DNA of 64,000 bases, from contig CP034928.1 in NCBI GenBank assembly GCA_004102645.1, positions 1,604,153-1,668,152 of the forward strand, read 5' to 3'. Made by a program: the position numbers and the translations under genes. The notes beneath the pieces were generated by a model. It worked only from the letters and a program-made list of their open reading frames with translations, was not told the origin of the DNA and searched no databases. Every line of letters starts with the position of its first letter. The stretch's first letter is position 1. Of this stretch, positions 53,219 to 62,182 are shown one piece after another. The DNA is from Candidatus Bipolaricaulis sibiricus. GTDB taxonomy: Bacteria > Bipolaricaulota > Bipolaricaulia > Bipolaricaulales > Bipolaricaulaceae.

Positions 53219-53464
53219 TCTGTCGTCAGCAGGGGGGATCCGCCGATCGGGCGCGGTGCACCCCCGCCCCGATGCCGAGCAGCGTGCACAACACGACCCG
53301 CCAGGAAGTCGCGCACGTAGTCCGGCCAGACGAACGAGTAGAGCATCGCCCCGCTGCTCCAGAAGAAGCTCGAAGGGACAGGAACCGCAGGCCGCGGGAC
53401 CGCCGGATGGGCCCCACCCGCTCCCAGGATCCCCTCGGGGTTGCCCAGGCTGGGTCGGCAGCGG

Positions 53465-54322
53465 TCAGGGATGCGCACGCGACCGGCGGCAGGGGTCCGC
53501 AGCCGGAACCAGCCCGAGGGGGACAACCTCCAGGCCTCGCTCCCGCAGAGCATCCACAAACGGGTTGATCCCCAGGGAGTCGCTCGCAATGTGCCCGGTG
53601 ACCACGAGGTTCTTCCCGCAAGCCCCATACTCTCGGGAGAGCTGCCGCGCCACAGCCGGCTGGCAGTGAATGTAGACCAGCGTGTCTATACCGTGGTCGA
53701 AGTACGCCTTGGCCACAGCGTACCCTCCGTTCGTCCCCGCTCCGTGGGCCACGGCCACCCGGCCCACGCGGTTTTCCTCCCGCCCCACAAGGCACTGGAT
53801 GCGGGTGAGTGCGTTCCGGAACTCGCCGAATCGGTTGCAGAAGTGGGCAATGAGTTCAGCAACTGCGTCGCGGGGACTCAGCTCGCCTGCCGCTTCCGCC
53901 ATCCGCCGTCGGCCGATCTCATCGAGCGGGGTGTGGATGTTCATGTACGCGACTCCGAGAGCCCGGGCAAGGGAGGGCAGCCGGTCGTAGTTCCGGGTCT
54001 GTCCCACCACACGATCCTCGAACAACCTCTCTTCGACTGCCGCCTGCGCCACGTCCCGGGGGACGCCAACCCGCACCATCAGCTCCACATGGCGAACGAA
54101 CACCTCGTCCATGTGCAGGACGGCCGTCCCCCCCGCCGGATGATGGGCCAGTGCGAGATCGAACCCCTGCTCTTTCGCCCACATGAGCTCCGGCCCCTCG
54201 AGATCGATCCCGACCAGGACCCGTTGGATCGCCCGGCCTGGGCAGTAGATCGCCGTATCCGCAGGGACTTCAGTCAACCCTGCCATGCTGAGCGAGAGCT
54301 GCAGGATGTCTTCTGTGGTCAT
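53465..54322 (-). CDS. Divergent Nif3-like protein
   Basis: A 285-residue protein with a Nif3-type first strand and metal motif (VLVGIDLEGPELMW, LALAHHPAGG), VAYMNIHTPLDE, and a final VTGHIASDSLGIN. It lacks the CutA-like insert of the longer paralogue at 17534. The ATG at 54322 is ten bases after an AAAGGGGG site; longer readings upstream are not supported. Metal-dependent hydrolase activity is likely but the substrate is unknown. It is divergent from the rubredoxin-like gene. Confidence 0.7.
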   Translation of the reverse strand: MTTEDILQLSLSMAGLTEVPADTAIYCPGRAIQRVLVGIDLEGPELMWAKEQGFDLALAHHPAGGTAVLHMDEVFVRHVELMVRVGVPRDVAQAAVEERLFEDRVVGQTRNYDRLPSLARALGVAYMNIHTPLDEIGRRRMAEAAGELSPRDAVAELIAHFCNRFGEFRNALTRIQCLVGREENRVGRVAVAHGAGTNGGYAVAKAYFDHGIDTLVYIHCQPAVARQLSREYGACGKNLVVTGHIASDSLGINPFVDALRERGLEVVPLGLVPAADPCRRSRAHP

Positions 54323-54345
54323 CGTTCCCCCTTTGAAGGACGGGA

Positions 54346-54372
54346 TTGTACGGCTTCCTGGCCCGGTATAAT
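54346..54372 (+). promoter_or_regulatory. Promoter for the mini-rubredoxin gene
   Basis: A perfect TATAAT at 54367-54372, with TTGTAC (54346-54351) as a weak -35 at 15 bp. The start codon is 22 bp beyond the -10, so the leader is very short. Confidence 0.5.
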
Positions 54373-54394
54373 CCCCCCCTCGGGAGTGTGTGGG

Positions 54395-54505
54395 ATGCCC
54401 ATATGGTTGTGCACGGGGTGCGGGCAAGAGATCCGTGGGGGCTCGCGCCCGAAGACCTGCCCGCACTGCGGCGCCCCAAGGGACAAGATCGAGCGGTCAG
54501 AGTAG
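54395..54505 (+). CDS. 36-residue rubredoxin-like iron/zinc protein
   Basis: A 36-residue frame with two CxxC knuckles: WLCTGCG and CPHCGAP, ending DKIERSE. This closely follows the C-terminal rubredoxin-like domain of rubrerythrin, and the size is that of desulforedoxin. The cysteines would bind Fe or Zn. A perfect -10 and a GGGAG site are present upstream. No rubrerythrin or reductase gene is adjacent. Because of its length it would be missed by most gene finders. Confidence 0.75.
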   Translation: MPIWLCTGCGQEIRGGSRPKTCPHCGAPRDKIERSE

Positions 54506-54557
54506 AGGGCAGAGCGGTATCGCCCTGCCCTCTCCCGCAGTCCCGTCTGCGACAGCT

Positions 54558-56252
54558 CTACTTGACCTCGACGATCCGGCCCTCGACCTCGGCGCGAATC
54601 GGGGTGTGCTGGCGCACGTAGTCGGCAAGCACGTCGGCATCCACGAAGGCGAGAACGACACTCTCCTTCGCGTTCCGGAACGACTCGAATCCGTCCCCGC
54701 CGCCCGCGAGGAAGTTGTTCGTGACAACCTTGTAGGTGGATGTCCTGCGAATGGGAGCGAATCCGTCTGCGGTAAGAACTTCGGCCGACACGATCCGTTG
54801 CCCCGCTGGGCGGGCGGGGTCCCACGTGAACCGCATCCCCGCAACATGAGGAAACCGACCCGCAACCTTCTCCACCTGAGAGACTCCGTTCTCAAGCGCC
54901 GCCAGAATCTGCTCGCCCGTAAGGGTGAGCACCACCAGATAGTTGCCAAACGGGAGAACCTCCAGCGCCTGGCCGAGCGTGATCTGTCCCATCGGGATGG
55001 ACCCACGGATTCCCCCTCCGTTCTGAACGGCGATCTGGGCTCCAGCAGGGGCCGCCTTCCATAGCATCGCGTCGGCAATGAGGTTCCCAAGGTTCGTCTC
55101 CCGGGTTCGTACATGGCCACGTTCACCATCGAGGTCGACCTTCGTCTCCCCGATCACCTCGCCCTTCAACGCAGCGATCGGCTCGCGAAACACCGCGAGC
55201 TGCGCCTCGATCTGCGCGTTCATCGGCAACTTGTCCACGGGAATGAGCTCCCCCCTCCAGGACCTCAAGACGCCCCCGTCGTCGAAGGTCGCCTCCAACC
55301 AGCCAACGTGGAGGGCTCGCTCGCCTGCCTGGACGACCAGTGCTGGCACCACAGCGTCCACAACCGAGATCCGGTCGCGGATACCGGCCAGTGTGGCACT
55401 GCCGATCCCGCTCACCTTCGTGATGTCCTCGATCGTCTGGAACGGGCCGTGGGTCTGGCGGTAGTCGATGATCCGCTGTGCCAACGCCGGACCGATTCCC
55501 CGCAGGGTCTGCAGCTCCTCGGATGTCGCGGTGTTGAGGTTGACGAGGGTTCGCTCCACCACAGCCGGATACGTGTCGGGCAGCGTGTGGGAGTGCCCCC
55601 CGACCACGATGTCGATGCCCGTCACCGAACGCGCGAGCTCGAGATCGCGCTCCCACCCCAGATGGCTGAGGGCCACGATCGCGTGAACCCCGAGCGCCGT
55701 CAGCTCGGCCACTGCTGTCCGGGCAGCGGCGAACGGATCGTGGATCTCGATGTTCGGTCCCGGGTTTGAACTCCACGACGTGCTCTCCGTGGTCAGGCCG
55801 AGAATGCCCACCCGGCCACCGCCCGCCTCGACAACGATGTAGGGGACGATCCGCCCGTGGAGAAGGGGTTCCCCCGTGAAGTCGAAGTTGGCACAGAGGA
55901 GTGGGAAGCTCACCTGGTCGGCGAACTTGGCCAGACCCCGGGGGCCTTCGTTGAACTCATGGTTGCCCAACGCCATTGCCGTGAACCCCATCTGCTCCAG
56001 AACCCACGCCTCTGCCAGACCTTTGTGCACCGTGTAGTACAAGGTGCCCATCACTGCGTCCCCCGCGTGGAGGAGCAGGGCGTCGGGAACCTGAAGCCGG
56101 ATCTCGTCGATCAGTGACGCCTGGCGGGCCATGTTCTCAAGCTGGGAATGGGTATCGTTCGTGTGGAGAATGGTGACCGTCCAGTCCTGTGACCAGCCCC
56201 CCACAGCCACGCTGATGGCCACAGCCGCTAGCAGGAACATCGTTCTCCTCAT
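54558..56252 (-). CDS. Secreted 5'-nucleotidase/UshA-like metallophosphatase with an inserted ComEA-type HhH domain
   Basis: A 564-residue exported protein (signal FLLAAVAISVAVGGWSQ). Calcineurin-like metallophosphatase motifs are seen in order: LHTNDTHSQ at 29-37, HAGDAVMG, GNHEF at 96-100, and GGHSHT at 218-223. The second UshA domain (NGGGIRGSIPMGQITLGQALEVLPF) binds the nucleotide. Between GGHSHT and the normally adjacent VVQAGE, residues 236-297 are a complete ComEA-like helix-hairpin-helix pair: VNLNTATSEELQTLRGIGPA and GPFQTIEDITKVSGIGSATL. Such domains bind DNA without sequence specificity. AAGGAGG lies six bases before the ATG at 56252. It probably hydrolyses nucleotides released from external DNA, or acts on DNA itself. 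Confidence 0.9.
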   Translation of the reverse strand: MRRTMFLLAAVAISVAVGGWSQDWTVTILHTNDTHSQLENMARQASLIDEIRLQVPDALLLHAGDAVMGTLYYTVHKGLAEAWVLEQMGFTAMALGNHEFNEGPRGLAKFADQVSFPLLCANFDFTGEPLLHGRIVPYIVVEAGGGRVGILGLTTESTSWSSNPGPNIEIHDPFAAARTAVAELTALGVHAIVALSHLGWERDLELARSVTGIDIVVGGHSHTLPDTYPAVVERTLVNLNTATSEELQTLRGIGPALAQRIIDYRQTHGPFQTIEDITKVSGIGSATLAGIRDRISVVDAVVPALVVQAGERALHVGWLEATFDDGGVLRSWRGELIPVDKLPMNAQIEAQLAVFREPIAALKGEVIGETKVDLDGERGHVRTRETNLGNLIADAMLWKAAPAGAQIAVQNGGGIRGSIPMGQITLGQALEVLPFGNYLVVLTLTGEQILAALENGVSQVEKVAGRFPHVAGMRFTWDPARPAGQRIVSAEVLTADGFAPIRRTSTYKVVTNNFLAGGGDGFESFRNAKESVVLAFVDADVLADYVRQHTPIRAEVEGRIVEVK

Positions 56253-56371
56253 CGTGTCCTCCTTTGGATCGAATCGAACCCGTTGACTGCCGGCTCCCTC
56301 CCCGCTCTCACCCCCTCTCTCCGCCGCAACCGCCCTCGCGAGGTCGCGCGCATCGTGCGCCAATCTCTTAG

Positions 56372-56399
56372 AATATACTTGTGTGTAAGCCTAGCGCAA
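56372..56399 (-). promoter_or_regulatory. Promoter for the 5'-nucleotidase gene
   Basis: On the minus strand TTGCGC (56399-56394), a 16-bp spacer and TATATT (56377-56372), about 120 bp before the start codon. The 244-bp gap between this gene and the phosphorylase gene is AT-richer than its surroundings and contains no gene that can be supported. Confidence 0.5.
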
Positions 56400-56496
56400 C
56401 ACAACACCCAGGCTACAGGCTCAGCACGTGTTCAGAACGCTTACCGCGGCCTCCGAGACGAGTGGCCGGAATCCAGGCACGACGATCCGGGACAAC

Positions 56497-57306
56497 CTAG
56501 AGACGCGGCACGAGAGCCGTGAGGAGGCGGCCCAGATCCGCGGCCCGACGGCGTGAGGTCTCGATGACCTCGTCGTGGGACAGGGGCGCGGGAGATACCC
56601 CTGCAGCGAGGTTCGTGACACACGAAATCGCCAAGACCCTCATTCCGGCATGACGGGCAGCGATTGCCTCGGGGACAGTGGACATCCCCACGAGGTCCGC
56701 CCCCAGTGCGCGAAACGCGCGGATCTCGGCTGGCGTCTCGTACGACGGACCCAGGGTTGCCAGGTACACCCCTTCCTTGAGGCCGATCCCCAGAGAACGC
56801 GCCACGTCTCGCGCCGTCCTGCGCAGCGCGGGATCGTAGACCGCTGTCATGTCGGGGAAACGCGGTCCGAGGGGGTCCAGGTTTGCCCCCCGCAGTGGGT
56901 TGTCGCCGAGGAGGTTGACATGGTCGGAGAGGAGCACCAGATCCCCTGCCTCCAAACCATGGGCGATCCCTCCCGAGGCATTGGTGAGAACAAGCACGCG
57001 TACCCCGAGCCGCGCGTAGACCCGAACAGAAAAAACGACATCGGCTAGCGGGTATCCCTCATAGTGATGGACCCGACCCCGCTGGACAAGGACAGTTCGT
57101 CCGGAGACAACACCCACAGCCACCTCACCGGCGTGGCCCGCCACGGACGGCACGGGAAAGCCCGAGATCTCGCGGAAGGATAGTACCCTCTCCTCCTCCA
57201 GGGGGAACACACTGGACAGCCCCGACCCCAAGACCACGGCCACCTCGGGCGTCCCCAGCCTGGAAAGCGCCTTCGCGGCCCGCTCGATGCGCTCCATCTC
57301 CTCCAT
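56497..57306 (-). CDS. punA: Purine-nucleoside phosphorylase
   Basis: Splits purine nucleosides with phosphate to base and ribose 1-phosphate. The 269-residue protein is of the trimeric PNP type: GSGLSSV, RGRVHHYEGYP, TNASGGI, PSYETPAEIRAFRALGADLVGMSTVPE and the later SCVTNLAAG. The ATG at 57306 has GAAGGAG five bases upstream; the longer reading to 57339 has no support. The 5'-nucleotidase encoded downstream would supply nucleosides outside the cell and this enzyme would use them inside, so the two form a purine salvage route. MTA phosphorylase is related but has different substrate-loop residues. Confidence 0.93.
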   Translation of the reverse strand: MEEMERIERAAKALSRLGTPEVAVVLGSGLSSVFPLEEERVLSFREISGFPVPSVAGHAGEVAVGVVSGRTVLVQRGRVHHYEGYPLADVVFSVRVYARLGVRVLVLTNASGGIAHGLEAGDLVLLSDHVNLLGDNPLRGANLDPLGPRFPDMTAVYDPALRRTARDVARSLGIGLKEGVYLATLGPSYETPAEIRAFRALGADLVGMSTVPEAIAARHAGMRVLAISCVTNLAAGVSPAPLSHDEVIETSRRRAADLGRLLTALVPRL

Positions 57307-57362
57307 TCTCTCTCCTTCGCTCGATACTCGAACGGTCAACCGTTCAATCGGCAGCCGCAGTT

Positions 57363-58427
57363 CTAGAACCCATCCATCGTTCCCGTATACCCGTTCTTGA
57401 ATCGCCCCAGGCCGAACTCGATCGCCCGAGCTCGTGCCTCCGCGATCCCCTTCACTCGGTCAAGCTGTCGCCGCGAGGCGCGATAGACCTTGTCCACAGT
57501 CCCAATCTCCTCGATCAGCCGTTCGATCACGGAGATCGGCAGACGGGGAACCTTGGACAGCAACCGATACCCTCGCGACGGAATGGGTTCCTCGACCTCC
57601 TGGTCGGTGGTGATCCCCAACGGGCGGAGGACGACGTCCGGACGTAGGGCGTCCTCGGCCGACAGGGCGAGGAGATCGTCGACGATCTCCTCGGCAGGAC
57701 GAGGGTCCGACTTGAAGTCCCGCACCAGAAGCTCCATCTCCTCCCGCACTCCGCGCATGAGGGCGGTGAGGTGGCGCTCCGGAAGCTCCCGATGCACCCC
57801 CAGTTCGACGAGCGTCCGCTCCACGTCCCGCTCCAGCTCCATCATGTACAGGACGCGTTGGAGCACAGCCGCCACGTGAGACGGGAACACCCGCCGCTCG
57901 AACTCCAGCTGGGCAAGTTCGGTGAGAAGCTCCCGCAGCTCCCGCCGGTACCGGTCAAGGATCTGCAGCGCCTGGGAAACCCGAGCCAAGAGGGTCTGGA
58001 TGTCCTGGAGCTCATACCGCCAGTCGCCGTGGAACAGGGTCACCTGCCGGCTGTCCTCTGAGATCGCGATCACGAGCCGTTCGATCTCCCGCGCCACTTG
58101 CTCCGCCACGCGGTGGCGGGTTCCCGTCTCCTGAGAGGGGATGGCTGGGCTGGGGATGAGATGAGCGTTGGCATAGAGAATGGTCTTCAGGTCTTCGTCC
58201 ACAACCACGGCCCGGTCCATCTTCGACAGCTCGACAATCGCCTGGGGAGTGAACGGGGCGTTGAGCTCGAACCCCGCAGCGATGATCGGGCTAGCGGCGC
58301 TACGGTCAGCGACGACGATGAGCCCACCCCGGCCAAACTGCACGATGCGGTCCACCGCTTCCCGCAGAGGGGTGCCCGGCGCGGTGCGCCGCAAGAACTC
58401 CAGCCGCGGATCCTTCTTCCCGCCCAT
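57363..58427 (-). CDS. disA: DNA integrity scanning diadenylate cyclase DisA
   Basis: Makes cyclic di-AMP and scans DNA for branched structures. The 354-residue protein has the DAC domain, a helical spine and a C-terminal HhH domain (VKGIAEARARAIEFGL). The RHR motif is intact (GTRHR at 102-106), and the ILYANAHL stretch is conserved. The catalytic DGA motif reads D71-R72-A73 (KMDRAVVVDE), a glycine to arginine change. It lies one base downstream of radA in the common clpC-radA-disA order. Whether activity is kept is open. Confidence 0.94.
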   Translation of the reverse strand: MGGKKDPRLEFLRRTAPGTPLREAVDRIVQFGRGGLIVVADRSAASPIIAAGFELNAPFTPQAIVELSKMDRAVVVDEDLKTILYANAHLIPSPAIPSQETGTRHRVAEQVAREIERLVIAISEDSRQVTLFHGDWRYELQDIQTLLARVSQALQILDRYRRELRELLTELAQLEFERRVFPSHVAAVLQRVLYMMELERDVERTLVELGVHRELPERHLTALMRGVREEMELLVRDFKSDPRPAEEIVDDLLALSAEDALRPDVVLRPLGITTDQEVEEPIPSRGYRLLSKVPRLPISVIERLIEEIGTVDKVYRASRRQLDRVKGIAEARARAIEFGLGRFKNGYTGTMDGF

Positions 58428-58428
58428 G

Positions 58429-59757
58429 TCAGGTCAGCTCGAGCGCCTCCATCGCTTCCTGCAGGCTCTGTGCCTGTACCACCTCCAACGATAGCCGCTT
58501 GGGGAGGGGGCCCTTCGGCGCTACCGCCCGACTGAACCCGAGCTTCGCAACCTCGCGAAGCCGCTCGGGTCCCTTCCGCACAGGACGGATCTCCCCAGAC
58601 AGACCCACCTCGCCCAGGAGCACGGTGTCGGAAGCGATCGGTCTCCCTCGAACACTCCCCAGAATCGCCGCGCACACGCCAAGGTCGGCGGCGGGTTCCC
58701 GCACATCCAGTCCACCGGCGACCGCGAGGTACACATCCATCGCCCGCACGTGCACCCCGAGGTACTTCTCGATTACAGCCAACAGAACGGAGGTTCGATT
58801 GAGGTCGAGCCCCGCTGTTCGACGCTGCGGGGGGCCAAACCCGCTTCCCGGGGCGATCAGTGCCTGGATCTCGACGAGGAGGGTCCGCGATCCTTCCAGC
58901 ACAGGCACAATCGCTGCTCCTGGCTTCGGCACCCGATCCTGGGAGACAAAGAACAGCGAAGGGTTCGGAACCTCCGTGAGCCCGGTCGGCCCCATCTGGA
59001 GCACAGCAACTTCGGCCGTGGATCCGAACCTGTTCTTGAGACAGCGCAACAGGCGGAGGTCCCCCTCCCGGACCCCCTCCAGCTGCACGGCCGCGTCCAC
59101 GAGGTGCTCCACGGTCTTGGGGCCCGCGAACTCGCCCCCCTTCGTGATGTGGGAGACAAGAAAGGTGACGATCCCCAGCCCCTTGGCCAACCGGGCAAGC
59201 TGAGCAGCGGCCTCGCGCACCTGAGCAACACTCCCGATCTCCCCGCCCTCGGGACGGGCGAGCACCGTCTGGAGCGAGTCCACCACGAGCACGGCTGGCT
59301 CGATCGCCTCCACCGCCCGCACGATCGGAAGGAGTTCCTGCTCAGCCTGCACATAGAGCATGGCATCGGAGATGCCCAACCGGTCCGCTCGCAGCTTGAC
59401 CTGGGCCACCGCTTCCTCGCCCGACACGTAGAGGACCTTCCCGTGCCGCGCAGCAAGCCGGGAGGCGAGCTGGAGCAGCAGTGTGGACTTGCCCACGCCA
59501 GGCTCCCCCCCGAACAGGACCACGGTTCCGGGCAAGAGCCCGCCAAGCACCCGATCCACCTCGGGCATGCCCGTCACCAGGCGCTCGCCGGACAGAGCCG
59601 GGACATCGGCCAGAGGCCGTGGAGGATCACCGCTGGCCGTTCCTCCCGCGGGTGAGGGGCCCGACGCCTCCTCGAACGTCTCCCACTTCCCACAGCCGGG
59701 GCATCGGCCCAGCCACTTCGGAGACTGGTAGCCGCACTCCCGGCAGTGGAAGGGCAT
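58429..59757 (-). CDS. radA: DNA repair protein RadA (Sms)
   Basis: RecA-like ATPase for branch migration in recombination and transformation. The 442-residue protein has the N-terminal zinc finger (C5, C8, C19, C22), Walker A GEPGVGKST at 84-92, the RadA-specific KNRFG motif, and the C-terminal LonC-like domain (DLGVCAAILGSVRGRP). The start overlaps nothing: the clpC stop is at 59758, one base away. DisA activity is known to be controlled by RadA, which fits the operon. Confidence 0.97.
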   Translation of the reverse strand: MPFHCRECGYQSPKWLGRCPGCGKWETFEEASGPSPAGGTASGDPPRPLADVPALSGERLVTGMPEVDRVLGGLLPGTVVLFGGEPGVGKSTLLLQLASRLAARHGKVLYVSGEEAVAQVKLRADRLGISDAMLYVQAEQELLPIVRAVEAIEPAVLVVDSLQTVLARPEGGEIGSVAQVREAAAQLARLAKGLGIVTFLVSHITKGGEFAGPKTVEHLVDAAVQLEGVREGDLRLLRCLKNRFGSTAEVAVLQMGPTGLTEVPNPSLFFVSQDRVPKPGAAIVPVLEGSRTLLVEIQALIAPGSGFGPPQRRTAGLDLNRTSVLLAVIEKYLGVHVRAMDVYLAVAGGLDVREPAADLGVCAAILGSVRGRPIASDTVLLGEVGLSGEIRPVRKGPERLREVAKLGFSRAVAPKGPLPKRLSLEVVQAQSLQEAMEALELT

Positions 59758-62169
59758 CTACTCCTTCCGCACCGTGATCTCCCCGTCCTGGGCTTGGGCG
59801 ATCACCCGGCACCCAGAGGGGAACTCCTTCGTCAGGATTCGCTCGGCGATCGGATCCTCCAGGAGGCGCTCGATCGCTCGCCCCATCGGACGGGCACCGT
59901 ACTTCTCGTCGTAACCCCGCTCGGTGATGATCTCCCACGCCGAGGGGTCGAGAACAAGCTCGATCCCGTGTTCCTCGCGGAGGCGACTCCCTAGCCGACC
60001 GATGAACAGGTCAGCGATCGCTTTCACTTGGTCCCGAGTGAGAGAGTGGAACACGATCACGTCATCGAGCCGGTTCAGGAACTCCGGCGAGAACTCCTTG
60101 CGGACCTCGCTCATCACCCGCGCCTTCATGTCGCGATACGCCTGCTCGGACTCGACATCCGCGGTGCTGAACCCGACGCCGGTGCGGTCAACGATGAGCT
60201 TGCTCCCGACGTTCGAGGTCATGATGAGCACAGTGTTGCGGAAGTCCACCTTCCGCCCCTGGGAGTCGGTCAGAATGCCATCGTCCATGACCTGGAGAAG
60301 AATGTTGAACACATCTCGATGGGCCTTCTCGATCTCGTCGAACAGGACCACGGAATACGGCCGACGGCGGACCGCCTCGGTGAGCTGGCCTGCCTCTTCG
60401 TACCCCACGTATCCCGGTGGGGCCCCGACGAGGCGCGATACCGCGAATCGCTCTACGTACTCCGACATGTCGATTCGGATCAGAGCATCGTCGTCGCCAA
60501 AGAGGAAACCTGCCAGCGTGCGCGCGAGTTCGGTCTTCCCCACGCCAGTCGGCCCCAGGAAGAGGAACGACCCGATCGGGCGGCGGGGGTCCTTCACCCC
60601 GGCGTAGGCGCGGCGGATCGCACGGGCCACCGACTTCACTGCCTCATCCTGCCCCACGTACCGCTCGTGGATCTTCTCTTCCATGTGCACGAGCCGTGCC
60701 GTGTCCTCCTCCTGGAGGTGGCGGATCGGGATTCCCGTCCAGGCGGATACCGTCGCCGCTACCCGTTCCCCGGCCACCACCGGCACGGTCGGCTCGCGCC
60801 CTGCCTCCTCGAACTTCTTGAGCTCCTCGACCCTCGCGGTCCGTCGATCGCGGATTCGGGCGGCCAGCTCGTAGTTCTGATCGGCCACAGCAGCTTCCTC
60901 TTCGTCCTCGAGCCGCGTGATCTCCTCCAGCAGCTCCCGCGCCTCCGGGGGAAGCTCGGTCGCCGCCAAGCGCACCTTCGCCGCCGTCTCGTCGATGAGG
61001 TCGATCGCCTTGTCGGGCAAGAACTGGTCGGTGATGTAGCGATCGGCAAGCCGCGCTGCCTGCCACAGTGCGTCATCCGTGATCTGAACCCCGTGGTGCT
61101 CCTCGTACCTTTGGCGCAGGCCGTGGAGGATCTTCACCGTGTCCTCGACAGACGGCTCATCCACGTACACCGTCTTGAAGCGGCGTTTGAGAGCCGGATC
61201 CTTCTCGATCGACTTGCGGTAGTCGTCGGGGGTTGCAGTTCCAATGCACTGCAGCGCTCCCGACGCCAGCGGCGGCTTGAGGATCGCCGAGGCATCGATG
61301 GCTCCCTCTGCCCCGCCTGCCCCTACCACAGTCTGGAGCTCGTCGATGAACAGGATGATGTTGTCCACGCTCATGACCTGGTTGAGGATCGTCTTCAGCC
61401 GCTGCTCGAATTCCCCGCGGTACTTCGTGCCGGCCACGATGCCTGCCATGTCGAGCTCGACGATTTCCTTCTGGGCCAGTGCTGAAGGGACATCGCCGGC
61501 TGCGATCTTTTGGGCGAGGCCTTCCACGATCGCCGTCTTGCCGACGCCGGATTCACCGATGAGGGCCGGGTTGTTCTTCTTCCGGCGGCACAGAATCTCC
61601 ACAACTCGTTCCAGTTCGCGGTCGCGGCCGATGACCGGGTCCAGGGCACCGCTCGCCGCCTCCTCGACCAAGTTGCGGCCGAACTCCCCGAGCTCCCCCG
61701 GAAGGCGGCTGTGGCTGGTCCGAACTCGGACCCCGCCTCTGCGTCCCAGAGCAAAGTGCTCACGGGCCGAGCGAAGATCGATCCCTTGTGCTCTCAGAAT
61801 CTCCGCTGCCGTGCACTCTCCCTCGCGCAGGATTCCCAGGACGAGGTGCTCGGGCTCGATTGCCTCCACGCCGTCGCGCCGCGCCTCTTCGTAGGCGAGC
61901 TTCATCACCCGCCGCAGGCGCTGCGTTGGCTCGAGCTCGTCCGGCGGTACGTGCACCTTGCCGCGCCCTTTCTGACGCTCGACGAACCGCACGATCCGCT
62001 CGTAGTTGAGCCCCTTGGAGTCCAGGAACCGCGCCACACGGGATCCCTCCATGCGCGCCGCAGCCAGGAGCAGGTGCTCGGTCCCCACGTACCGGTGGCG
62101 CCAGTCGCCCGCTTCTTCCTGAGACGCGGCCAGCAGTTTCATGGACTCCTTGGAGAATTTCTCGTACAT
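59758..62169 (-). CDS. clpC: ATP-dependent Clp protease ATP-binding subunit ClpC
   Basis: An 803-residue HSP100 unfoldase that feeds ClpP. Domains in order: two N-terminal Clp_N repeats (about 1-145), first AAA+ with GESGVGKT and FIDELQTVVGAG, UVR-type middle segment (about 418-450), second AAA+ with GPTGVGKT, and the C-terminal D2-small domain with EEHGIELVLDPSAW. A ClpP loop appears as VGFST. ctsR, mcsA and mcsB, which precede clpC in Bacillus, are absent; the next upstream gene is pth, 14 bp away. Heat regulation must therefore differ. Confidence 0.96.
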   Translation of the reverse strand: MYEKFSKESMKLLAASQEEAGDWRHRYVGTEHLLLAAARMEGSRVARFLDSKGLNYERIVRFVERQKGRGKVHVPPDELEPTQRLRRVMKLAYEEARRDGVEAIEPEHLVLGILREGECTAAEILRAQGIDLRSAREHFALGRRGGVRVRTSHSRLPGELGEFGRNLVEEAASGALDPVIGRDRELERVVEILCRRKKNNPALIGESGVGKTAIVEGLAQKIAAGDVPSALAQKEIVELDMAGIVAGTKYRGEFEQRLKTILNQVMSVDNIILFIDELQTVVGAGGAEGAIDASAILKPPLASGALQCIGTATPDDYRKSIEKDPALKRRFKTVYVDEPSVEDTVKILHGLRQRYEEHHGVQITDDALWQAARLADRYITDQFLPDKAIDLIDETAAKVRLAATELPPEARELLEEITRLEDEEEAAVADQNYELAARIRDRRTARVEELKKFEEAGREPTVPVVAGERVAATVSAWTGIPIRHLQEEDTARLVHMEEKIHERYVGQDEAVKSVARAIRRAYAGVKDPRRPIGSFLFLGPTGVGKTELARTLAGFLFGDDDALIRIDMSEYVERFAVSRLVGAPPGYVGYEEAGQLTEAVRRRPYSVVLFDEIEKAHRDVFNILLQVMDDGILTDSQGRKVDFRNTVLIMTSNVGSKLIVDRTGVGFSTADVESEQAYRDMKARVMSEVRKEFSPEFLNRLDDVIVFHSLTRDQVKAIADLFIGRLGSRLREEHGIELVLDPSAWEIITERGYDEKYGARPMGRAIERLLEDPIAERILTKEFPSGCRVIAQAQDGEITVRKE

Positions 62170-62182
62170 CGGCGACCTCCAG

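Noticed and set aside
53226-53464. Possible small membrane protein on the minus strand, readable as SSFFWSSGAMLYSFVW joined after a frameshift to VVLCTLLGIGAGV
   Set aside because: Needs a frameshift, has no clear start or ribosome-binding site and no family match; the 246-bp gap is left without a gene.
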